A DNA stretch of 64,000 nucleotides from Plantago ovata (taxonomy: Eukaryota; Streptophyta; Magnoliopsida; Lamiales; Plantaginaceae): assembly GCA_028274465.1 (NCBI GenBank), contig CM051458.1, positions 74,215,766-74,279,765 of the forward strand, given 5' to 3'. The translations under genes and the position numbers were made by a program. Positions 45,741 through 56,100 of this stretch are shown here, piece by piece (within the stretch, counting starts at the first letter, position 1; each line of letters begins with the position of its first letter). The notes beneath the pieces are model-generated. The model did not search any database and had not been told where the DNA came from. It was given only the letters and a program-made list of their open reading frames with translations.

Positions 45741-48700
45741 TCAAGCGTAGAATCTCTGGAGGTTAGAAGTATTCCATGGATTTTTCAATACCCTTCCCTC
45801 CATGTCTTGAAGACGATAACTTCCGTTGGACCTTGCTTCAATTATCTTGTAGGGGCCTTCCCAATTGGGTTGCATCTTCCCCACTTTGCCCAAGATGTCT
45901 GCTCTTCGGAGTACTAGGTCTCCTACTTGGAAGTCTCTCTCTCTTACGCCTTTGTTGTAGGTCTTCGCGATGAGTGCTTGATATCTGAGGATATTGGCCA
46001 AGGCGTTGGTCCTCGATTCACTAATGGTCTCTAGGTCGAAGAGTCTCTCTGTATGATTGTCCTCGGGTTGGTACCCTTGGATTCTGAGGGTTTCCACCGC
46101 CACTTCTGCTGGTATGACCGCCTCGGACCCGTAAACTAGCGAGAAGGGAGTCTCTCTTGTAGCTGTTTTTGAAGTAGTGCGGTATGCCCACACCACTCCA
46201 TCGAGCTCGTCGACCCAGTCCCTGTTGGTAGCGAACCTCTTCTGCAAGTTGTTGACAAGGATTTTGTTGACTGCTTCTGTTTGCCCATTGGATTGAGGAT
46301 GTCCTACAGAGGTATGCCTCCTCTCAATCTTCATTTCCTTGCACCATTCATTGAATCTTTGGCCGCAAAATTGAGCACCATTATCCGAGATGAGGACCCT
46401 TGGCAAGCCAAATCGACACACGATGTTTCTCCATACGAAGTTCATCACTCTTTGTTCGGTGATGGTGGATACTGCCTCAACTTCCGCCCACTTGCTAAAG
46501 TATTCGACCGCAACGATGATGAACTTCTTTTGACCCGTGCCTCTTGGAAAGGGACCGACTATGTCGATGCCCCATATGTCGAACGGACAGGTGATGGCAA
46601 TGGGCATGAGAGGTTTCGCCGGCACGTTGATCAAATTGGCGTGCAATTGACACTCCTCGCACTTTCTCACAAATTGGGCAGCGTCTTCGCGAACAGTGGG
46701 CCAGTAGTATCCTTGTCGAATGACTTTTTGCGCGAGGGTTCTTCCTCCGGCATGGTCGCCGCAACTTCCTCGATGCATTTCTCCAAGAAGTTTTTGAACT
46801 TCACGCTCGGCGACGCATCTCAAGTAGACTCCCTCGAAAGACCTTTTGTACAAGTAGTCTCCTTGCATGATGTATCGAGGAGCTTTTCCTTTGATTCTCC
46901 TTGCTTCAGCCTTGTCACGAGGAAGGCTTCCATTTTTGAGATATGTTGTTATCTCTTGCATCCAATTCGGTTGGTCGTCAATTGCCAAGACGTTTGGCTT
47001 TGATGACCACAAAGAGGATGCGTTGATTCTCATGAGTATCACGTTCCGGGTATCAACTCCTCCGGAGGCTGAAGCATACTTTGATAGGGCATCTGCCCTT
47101 TGGTTGAGATCTCTCGAGAACTTTTCAATCTCACAACTTTCGAACTTTTGGATTTCTTCCGTGATGGCACTCTTGTACTCGGCCAGTGAGTCTTTCTTGG
47201 TTCTGAATTTCCCCGAGATTTGCTTCTCGGCCAGTTGGGAATCGGTGAAGAGATGTAGCTTCTTCACTTCCAATGACTTTGCCATACGTAGAGCGATGAG
47301 GATGGCTTCATATTCTGCTTCATTGTTGGAGACCGGGAAACTAAGAGTAACGGCGTACTCTAGTTCAGCCCCTCCGGGACTCTTGAAGTATATTCCTATC
47401 CCGCCATTTTTTCCTGATGAGGATCCATCAACATGAAGAATCCAGACGTCTCCGTGGTCGACTAGCTCTTTGGGTTTTGGAGAGACGGTCTCCGCACCCT
47501 TTGGCTCGTCGGTTTTCTCTGTCAGGAACACTTCATGCCTTTTCCTTTTGGTTTGGGACATCGCCTTAAGCTCTTTTAAAGCATCCTCCAGAGCTTGCAT
47601 TGGGTTGTTTTGATGGGGTTGCTCTTCGACCATCATCATAGCACTCGTTGTTGCCGAAGAGTTTTCCTCCGAAGTTCCTTTTGAGGGATACTCCACTAGG
47701 AAGTCGGCTATGACTTGTGCTTTCTTGGCTACGGGTGCTTGGTAGTCGATGTCGTACTCACTTAGTTCAATCGCCCACCTTGCCATTCTTCCTGAATTTT
47801 CGGGCTTTCCAAGGACTTGCTTGAGAGGTTGCTTTGTCAAAACAACAACCTTGTGAGCACCGAAGTAGGGTTTCAACCTCCTTGCAGTGTAAACGAGGGC
47901 AAAGGAAAGCCTCTCGATATCCATGTACCGCGTTTCAGCCCCGGCAAGCACTTTGCTCAAGTAGTAGATGGGCAAGTGGTCGTTCCCTTGGATTCGCACC
48001 AAGACCGAGCTGATAGCTTCCCCGGTTGCTGCTAAGTACAAATAGAGTACCTCTCCGTCCACGGGTTTTGACAACAGAGGAGGAGCGAGTAGGTATTCTT
48101 TTAGCTTCTCGAAGGCTTCCTCGCACTCCTTTGTCCACTCGAAGTGGCTGCTCTTTCTCAATACCTTGAAAAAAGGTAGGTTTTTCTCGGCAGACCTTGA
48201 GATGAATCTACTCAATGCAATTGATTTTCCGACCAATTGTTGCACCTCATTGATGGACTGAGGTTGGGGAAGATCGAGGATGGCCTTTATCTTTTCGGGG
48301 TTTGCTTCTATTCCTCTCTGTCACCATGTAACCGAGGAACTTCCCCCCTTTGACTCCGAAGGTACACTTCGCCGGGTTGAGCTTCATGCCATACTTTCTC
48401 AAGATTGAGAAGCACTTTGCCAGGTAACCTACATGTTGCTCCTCGGTTTTGCTCTTGACGAGCATGTCATCGACATATACTTCCATTGTTTTACCTAGCT
48501 CTTCCTTGAACATCTTGTTAACCAACCTTTGGTAGGTCGCTCCGGCATTCTTAAGACCAAATGGCATCACGTTGAAGCAATACACATTGCCGTTAGCGAA
48601 GAAAGCGGTTTTAGGCACATCATCTTTGGCCATTTTGACCTGGTAGAAGCCCTGGTATGCATCCATGAAACTCAGGAGGGCGCATCCAGCGGTGGAATCG

Positions 48701-49955
48701 ACAAGCTGGTCGATCCGTGGGAGAGGGTATGGGTCCTTCGGGCAAAACTTGTTGAGCCTTGTAAAATTGTTGCACATTCGCCATTTCCCCGGACCCTTCT
48801 CCACGAGGACCACATTGCATACCCAGTCCGAGTATCTCACTTCTTTGATGTGGCCAGCTTTAAGGAGTCTTTGTACTTCCGCTTCTATGATGGCATTATC
48901 TTCCGTACTGAAGTCTCTTCGTTTTTCTCTGATGTGGGTGATCGAGGGGTCTACGTTCAGACGGTGAACAGCGACACGTGGGTCGATCCCCTTTAGGTCC
49001 TCGGTACTCCATGCGAATACATCGTTGTTATCTTTCAAACATTGGATGAGTTTCATCTGACTTCAGTGGCCATTTCTGTGCCAATTTTTGTGACCTTGTC
49101 GGCACTTCCTTCGACAATTTGGATTTCTTCTAGGGCTTCTCTTGCTTCGATTTTGTTTTCCTCAAAGAACTTCTTCTTTTTGGAAGAGGGTGGGACTGGT
49201 GGAATCACTTGATACTCCTCGAGCTCCTTAACAGCTCCTACTAAAGTATCTTCGTCTTTCTTCATGGTTGCTTTCCTTCGCCTAAGTGACGGACTTGGCT
49301 TTTTCGATTTTCTCTTCACTCGCCGAACCGTGTAGAAACGATAGGGTGCATTGTGAACAAGGGGAGTCTCCTCGGACGATTGTCCGGGGTTGGGTTCTCC
49401 AATGGCAACCCTTGAAGTGAACTTGGCTGACAAGGTGTAGCATTCCCATGCTTCTCGTATGTCTCCTACTTCTTGTCCGATTCCCAAAGGAGTGGGGAAT
49501 TTTAGCTTGTTGTGGACCGTGGACACTACGGCTCGGAATTGAGAGAGAGCAGGTCGGCCTAGGACTGCGAAATAATCAAATGGCATATCGACCACCACAA
49601 AAGGAACCTGTTGGGTTACCCTTCTAGGAGCGCTACCCATTGACACTGTGAGGTTGATCATTCCGAGCGGCATGACAGGTTGTCCTCCGAATCCTACCAA
49701 TGCGCTCCTCACTTCTCTGAGCCCTTCCCTTGGGTTCATGTGCATCCTTTTCAAGGTTCCGGTGAAGATCAAGTTTGCCGAGCATCCAGTATCGACGAGG
49801 ATTCTACCCAACTTGTAGGATTGAACATCCAAGGACACTACAAGTGGGACGCAAGGATCATAGATGTTGCCTCCTCCAGCATGCTTCAGAGGTATCTCGC
49901 TATCATCGAAAGAGATAACGTTGGTTCCCGGTCTCGCGGCTTGAGCATACTTCAC
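45741..49955 (-). pseudogene. Tat element pol: PR, RT, RNase H, aRNase H, INT
   Basis: Read on the minus strand from 49955: a protease with ILVDTGCSANLIF; reverse transcriptase with VYCFNVMPFGLKNAGATYQR and YVDDMLV; RNase H with YLAATGEAISSVLV and YMDIERLSFALVY; a second, archaeal-type RNase H starting HVDGSSSGKNGGIGIYF; and integrase with a zinc region (HRGSCGDHAGG, KCEECQ) and the catalytic stretch DIWGIDIVGPFPRG, ISDNGAQFC, HPQSNGQTEAVNK. It ends near 45741 with VLKNPWNTSNLQRFY. All pol domains are present in the usual order. The frame is interrupted about once or twice, so this copy is probably not autonomous. The stretch 44996-45740 to its left is noncoding. Confidence 0.9.
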
Positions 49956-50226
49956 ATCTCGGACCCTGAGGTTGTCCGCAGTAATCTCCCTTTGATTACG
50001 AGTGTCGCCGCCGGCGGGTCGTCCCGCAATTGTGAGAGTGCGGATGCTTCCATTTACAGGGCGGTTCTCATAATTGTTGTAATTATGAATGTCGTCGTCC
50101 TGAGGGTTTCCTTGGTAAGGGTGCTCGCTCCCAGTTTGAGGAGGTGGAGGCAGTAGTGCCAGGGGTTCCTCCTTCCGATGTAGTTAACCAATTGGCCGTT
50201 ACGTATCATCCTCTCAATTTCATTCT

Positions 50227-52128
50227 TCAGCTCGACACACTCATCTGAGGTGTGCCCTTTCCCCTTGTGAAACTTGCAAAATTTTCCGAGTTCTTGTTCC
50301 TTTGATTTTCCTTAATCGGGGGTGGCCACGAGACGTCTAGCTTCCTTGAGACTATATAGTTCAAGATGTCGGATCTTGGCCTATTCAAGTCTGTGTAGTT
50401 GCTATATCGTCTTGGAGGCGACCTTCTGGGAGGAGACCTCCTGTCTTTGAAATCATTTCTTGAGTTGCCCTCCTTGATCAACCCAAATTTTTGCTCTTTC
50501 CTCTGCTTCCCGGGATTTTGGGGTCGAGGAGGGTACTCCTTTTCTTTTTCTTTTTCTTTCCCTTTTTCCTTGGGAAGATTGGTTCTCACGGTGACCGTTC
50601 TTCGGAATTCCTCAGCTTCGAGGAAGTCCTTGCAAACTTTGGCAAGTTGCGCTTCATTCTCTACACACGATGCTGAGAGCACATCTTGGAATCTGATGTT
50701 GGTAGTGTTACCATACAAGTATTCTTTCCTCTCATTGATCGAGTGATCTTCGACTTGGAGGGCTGCTTCATGAAACCGATTGATGAAGTCCCTCAAGTCT
50801 TCGTTGTTTCTCTGGACAATTTCGGCCAAGTACCTCACCCGTCTCTTGGCGTTCATCACTTTCTCGAAACGCTTAGAAAACTCCTTACAGAGATCTCTAT
50901 ATGATTTGATAGATCGGTGAGGGAGGCGCGACCACCATTTCATGGCTTCTCCGGAAAGGTTAGCCGGGAAGAGGAGTGCCTTAGTCCTTGAGTCATGACC
51001 GTAGGCATCCATTTTAGTGCCAAATCTTACCAAGTAGTCCTTCGGACAACTTGTTCCATCATAGCTTTCGAAGGTGGGAAAGCCTCTTTCAATCTTGGCT
51101 TGGTGGTTCCTGATCTCATCGCACAAAGGGCTCGGATCTTGGTCTTGCTCTCTCTCTTGGACAGTTCCACGAAGAGTCTCTATCTGAGCATCAAGTGCGG
51201 ATTTCCTCGCGTTGAGTTCCTCCATAGTGAGCCTCCTCCCCGTGATCGGATCGACCAGAGGGGTTACCTCAGCTACCGTTCTCAACGCTTGATTCTCTTC
51301 CACTGCTTCTTGTTGGTTTTGAGGAGTTACCTGGTTGGGGGTAACTTGATTGGGGAGAGCGGGTGGTGTAGCGACCACCTGAACTCTATTTTCTTGTTGC
51401 GCTACATTTTGCAATGATGCCCGTATTCTTCTATCAATCAGGTCTCTCAAATCATCCGGGGCACCTTGTGGTCCTAACCTCGATTGGATTCTTGATGGTC
51501 CAAGTCGAGATTGGATCGGCCTGGTGTTGGCTCTCGAATGTGCTTCATCTTGTGCAACGGGTGCTCTTCCTTGGGATTGACGAGGAGCGACCAAGGTGGC
51601 TCGAGGTTGCTCTTGCACCGGTGCTTGTGGTTCTCCTGGAGCTTGTATCTCGGTATTAACCCTAATAGCCTCATGGCCTCCGACATATCCTTGTAAAGTA
51701 AGAAGGAATAGACCGTATTGAGCTTCGCCCATCCCGAAATCTGATGGTCGGACGACACGTCCATCAGGAAGGGTGAAGGTCAATGCGGCCGGTTGAGGAG
51801 GGTTCACTGCCACGGGTGGTTGGTTAATTGCTACTGGATGAGGCTGCCCCCTAGACTCGGCGTTGTTCGCGACTCTCAAAGCTCCATAGGCGTTTCCTAC
51901 CGGGACTCCTTGCGGGTAATTTTCCCCCGATGTTTCATTTTGGGAGTGAGTGACATTAGTAAATGCCCCCTCCGTGTAATCCCGGTTCCTTGCAACATTG
52001 TTATTTCTTGGCTCCCTTGGAACACCATCCGTTCCTCTTCCGCGACCGTTATTAGAGGGACGGCCTCTAGGTCGAGGAGGATTTGCGGGTGGTGCATTAG
52101 CAAGACGGTTGCTTCTTCTGGGAGGCAT
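50227..52128 (-). CDS. Tat element gag
   Basis: An open frame of 633 codons on the minus strand starting MPPRRSNRLANAPPANPP. The N-terminal half is Pro/Gln/Arg-rich. The retrotransposon gag domain lies in the second half (GFPTFESYDGTSCPKDYLVR, ALLFPANLSGEAMKWWSRLP, FSKRFEKVMNAKRR), followed by a Lys/Glu-rich tail. No zinc knuckle is evident. It begins about 70 bp inside the primer-binding site, as expected for gag in these elements. Confidence 0.88.
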   Translation of the reverse strand: MPPRRSNRLANAPPANPPRPRGRPSNNGRGRGTDGVPREPRNNNVARNRDYTEGAFTNVTHSQNETSGENYPQGVPVGNAYGALRVANNAESRGQPHPVAINQPPVAVNPPQPAALTFTLPDGRVVRPSDFGMGEAQYGLFLLTLQGYVGGHEAIRVNTEIQAPGEPQAPVQEQPRATLVAPRQSQGRAPVAQDEAHSRANTRPIQSRLGPSRIQSRLGPQGAPDDLRDLIDRRIRASLQNVAQQENRVQVVATPPALPNQVTPNQVTPQNQQEAVEENQALRTVAEVTPLVDPITGRRLTMEELNARKSALDAQIETLRGTVQEREQDQDPSPLCDEIRNHQAKIERGFPTFESYDGTSCPKDYLVRFGTKMDAYGHDSRTKALLFPANLSGEAMKWWSRLPHRSIKSYRDLCKEFSKRFEKVMNAKRRVRYLAEIVQRNNEDLRDFINRFHEAALQVEDHSINERKEYLYGNTTNIRFQDVLSASCVENEAQLAKVCKDFLEAEEFRRTVTVRTNLPKEKGKEKEKEKEYPPRPQNPGKQRKEQKFGLIKEGNSRNDFKDRRSPPRRSPPRRYSNYTDLNRPRSDILNYIVSRKLDVSWPPPIKENQRNKNSENFASFTRGKGTPQMSVSS

Positions 52129-52195
52129 ATTCGTGATGTGTCACGAGGAGGAAAGTGGCTCGACCAGTAGGGCAAGGAATGGCCTTTCGTGTCGC

Positions 52196-52213
52196 TTCCC
52201 ACAGACGGCGCCA
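52196..52213 (-). promoter_or_regulatory. Primer-binding site of the Tat element
   Basis: On the minus strand TGGCGCCGTCTGTGGGAA sits within two bases of the 5' LTR, the position and form of the tRNA-primed start of minus-strand DNA synthesis in Tat-type elements. The tRNA used cannot be named with certainty. Confidence 0.75.
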
Positions 52214-52214
52214 A

Positions 52215-52973
52215 ATGTTGAAGGGTAATTCGTGTTTCTTTCTAAGTTCGCAATGAGTCGCTAGTCTAAGTCGTTCTAGTTCTTCTTCTTGTAGTGTTCT
52301 TCTAAGATAGGGAATGAGCCTTCTTGTAGCTTCCTCGTACCTGAAATAGACTAGAGGGGGGGGGGGGTTAGTGTCTCTTGCCCGGTCTGTGAGGTATCAG
52401 ACCGGAGAGGCGACTTTACGAGTAGGGAGTTGTGAGGCTTCCCTAGTATGAGTAGTGAAAGTGGTGCTCGTGTGGTGTCATTAATGCTTACTGTTGGAGA
52501 GTAAATGAGGCCCTTTTATACTTGAGACCCTTCAGCTTCCGGTCATGTAGGATCACGCCACGTGTACGGCTAGGATTGAGGCCTTCCTCGGCCCAGGCCC
52601 ATTAAGGAGGTCCGTGGGCCTTGGCCCAAGAGAGCAACCATGGCTGGTCGCTCTGTGGTCCTCGTGCCTCCCTTGTGCGTGGGTGATGCGGTAGTGTCCT
52701 GCTCAGTTTCTGTCAAGGAGCGTTACCTTGGCGTAAGGTCTCCTCGAGCCCGAGAGAGATGCTCCTCGAGCCCACTGGCAGCTTTGTCCTTGAGAGGAGC
52801 TTATTTTGAGGGTTGTCCTCCCAGTGATGGTCGGACCCTATGTTGGTCGATCCACACCTTAGTGACATACTTGGGTGTGGTCGTGCCCCTTGAGGGACGG
52901 CCTATGATGCTTTGTCGCGCTCTTAGACCGCTCCAGTTCGTACATGCGGACTGGACATATTTCAACCCTAACA
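52215..52973 (-). repeat. 5' LTR of the Tat element
   Basis: 759 bp, nearly identical to 39353-40109. Visible differences are a G-run length change, one T/C substitution and one single-base indel. It is followed by the target copy GGATT at 52974-52978. Confidence 0.93.
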
Positions 52974-53199
52974 GGATTGTTGATCGATATGCTTGAATCC
53001 AAGTTTGTTTATGTAATTGTTCCCCATCATGCTTCTTAGAACTTGTGATTGTGTGCGCGCATGTCCAGATTGTTTGATTAACAGTGTTTTCAGACTTAGA
53101 ATAGGTGCATTCTATTCATGTTACTCGAATCGGTTATCAATTTGTTTTGTTTTTTTGTATATGTTCAGTTCATTCATTGATGCTTCTTATTTGAAATAG

Positions 53200-56100
53200 G
53201 TTACACCAAGTTTGCAGACCCACCCGTCCAAAGTATTCTCTCAATACCAAAGTTAGTGATGTAAGTATTTTGATTGTCAACAGTATTTTGCATGGTTGTT
53301 GTATTGTTTCTGTTACACTCTAATCAAATTCTCATTTTTTTCATGTGTTAATTTTGTAGGGAGAGCAGTCATAATCATGTGTATCCAACGAAACCTAATG
53401 ATACACACCTTCCCAAACAGGCTAGGCATGTAACCGATGTACACCCGAGAATCCCGGCAAAACCTAAATCACAGCCCCCCAAGTCGTCTTCGTCATCAGA
53501 CAAGGTGACAGGTCATGTTTTTATTTCGAAAGCAATTAGTACCGTGAATCTTATATGTTCTCATTTGTTACAATCACGATGAATAGGTAACGTATTGTAC
53601 ACGGATGAGTATTACGCAACTGTCAACGCTTAACACCAAAGTTAAAGATAGACTAGCAGAGGTCTTTACGGGGAGTTGTTTTGAAGGTATAACCAAGATT
53701 AACTTTGAAAAACACCACAGGGACCTGGTGCATTGGTTAATTCGAAATTATAATCCAGTTGCAAGTGTCTTGAGAGTCAATGACATGACGTTTCATGTCA
53801 CTGATGCTTTGGTTGGAAGCGCCCTAGGGGTTCCATCAACAGGGCAGGAAATCATCATAGATGAAACTGACAGGACTGTTTATGAAAATTTCAATAGTCA
53901 TTTCAGTTTTAACCGATACGATAGGGTAGTTATGAGCGATTTACGCAGAGTTTTGAAGCAAGGTGGTCAAAATGATCAAGTGTTCGAGTTGCAGTACCTT
54001 GTATATGCTTTTGGAGTGTTACTATTTCCGGAGATGTCCGTTGATTTACATTGCAAATTTCTAAACCTCCTGGTTGATATGGAGAACTTACATAAAAAGA
54101 ATTGGGCAAAGTTGATAAGAGAGACGACGAACGAAGCCGTGGCCGCATATCAAAAAAAACCAACCTATATGACTGCATGCCCATTCCTGTTGGAGGTACA
54201 ATCAAATTTCTTTGACACCTGCCATTTGTCTGATTATTTAGCATGATGGGATCGTGAATTATGCTTTATTGAATTGCTGTCAGGTCCTCTTCTTTTCACT
54301 GGTGTCTCCATCTAAATCGAGAGGGCATAAGGTATGCCTCTCGAGTGACACGTCGTACGTTGAACAGCTCACTAGGCAATTAGTCCGTGGCATCATGCAT
54401 GACTTTAAGCAATCTTCCTTACAATTGTACAAGGATCCAAAGGTCATAACCTTTCTTGCTGTAGTAGTAATTTCATATACAGTGATTTTCTCATGTTTCT
54501 GTTTTTAATTGTTTAACTACAAGAGCTCAACATTTTTCTAAGACTCTTTTAAATGTTTCAGGCTTGCGTGGTGAACGGGGCAACCACTAACTCTGTAATC
54601 AGGGATCAGTCCGACCCAGAGGCAGAGGGAGAAGGCATATCGATTTCCGACGTACGTTGCGCGAAAGACGGAGATTCGGATGAAGACCAAACTACGTCTG
54701 ATAGATACGAAGATTCGGATAACAGGTCTAAGAGGTCCAGGAATGATATGCACTTTGTCCCCCCTGCAATGGGCACGAGAGATCCGCAACAGACTCTGGA
54801 TGAGCTTGCAGATATCATATGGCCAAATTCTATTAAAGGCTTGCAGTTGGGAGATAAGATCGTTAAAAGTTTGGACGACATGAATGGGAAACTAGAGAAA
54901 TTGAAAACAGATATTGTGGGTGTCGTAACGTCTGCTGTCGAGAAGCAATTGACTGGTGTTCTTACGAACCTATTCAATAAGAATAAGCCAGAGTACCTTT
55001 CACCCACAGGAGAAGAGTCAGAAATAAAAGAAGTAAATAACAACAATCCAGAGTACTGGGAAACCCAAGAGGAAACGGAGTACAAATCAGAGTACCGCGA
55101 AGATAGAGAAGAGGAGAAGTGGGAATCTCATCATAAAGATTTGGATGACGAGGCAGAGATAAAAGAATCACTTTCGTCGCCGATGTTCTCAGATGAAAAT
55201 GAATTGATTGAAAAGACCCTTGGTTTTGTTATTCCCCAAAGGTATGCAGTTTACGTTGGATTTAAGCCCTGTTCCAAATATATGTTGTTTCGCATAATGA
55301 GGATACGAATGAACATTTTTATGTTTGATGCAGTACGATTGTTGTACGGATTGGACACTGCACCCTAAGTAAAGTGGCCTTGCAGGATTTGTTAATGAGG
55401 AATTTCGTGCATAAAAGTGTAAGATATTTTGTATGAATTGTGAGTTCCAGACTTGTTGATATATTGCGCACGTAATGATATGTGTGTTGTGATTGCAGGT
55501 GATTGATTGTGTTGCTTTATTGTGCACATCTGTTGCACTGAAAGATGGGCAGAGTGTGTGGTTCATGCCCACCGATATGGAAAGTTTGCAGTGCGAAGGG
55601 TTTTTAAAAGCAGGAGAAGAAGGCACTAAATCTGTACCAGACAAACCAATCAATGTTTTTGTTCCTGTCATGGTTGCCAATGGGCATTGTATCCTGGTAA
55701 TCTTTAAAGTCAAAAGTTGCACTCTAGAGGTGTATGACACTGCTCCATCAAATGATATGCCTAGAAACCCCCACGCTGCCCTTGTTAAAAAGAAGGTATG
55801 ACCATTAATACTTGTTGCCGCTGTCACGCGAATAATTACTCATGACTTTTTTGTTGTTAAATTGCAATATGGTTTGCCGCAGGCCACTGAAGTTGAAAGG
55901 TTAATCTTAAGATGGTGCGGTGGTAAGAAACTTAAATCTGATGACGTTGAATTTGATTTTGATTATAAGAAGAGTATCCCGACACACAGTAATAGGTAAT
56001 ACCTTCGTTATAATTAATAACCATTAAATATGAAATTTTCAGCTAGATATTTTAAATGGACTCACTTTTGTGCAGTGTGAAAGCTGCTGTTTATGTTTGT

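Larger units (their letters stand above)
39353..52973 (-). mobile_element. Tat-lineage Ty3/gypsy retrotransposon, nearly whole
   Basis: A 13.6-kb element in reverse orientation with two LTRs (759 and 757 bp), perfect GGATT target duplications (39348-39352 and 52974-52978), primer-binding site, polypurine tract, gag, protease, reverse transcriptase, RNase H, a second archaeal-type RNase H and integrase. It also has a long extra ORF on the opposite strand. The second RNase H and the extra ORF are marks of the Tat lineage. Comparing the LTRs shows about one substitution and two small indels, so the insertion is very recent, likely within the last hundred thousand years or so at usual plant rates. 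It looks almost whole, with about two or three breaks in gag-pol. It is inserted just ahead of the first recognisable exon of the Ulp1-family gene. Confidence 0.93.

Noticed and set aside
46281-47003. Long plus-strand frames across the Tat pol region (also near 46867-47436 and 48529-48996)
   Set aside because: They are shadows of the minus-strand pol reading frame and have no domain of their own.
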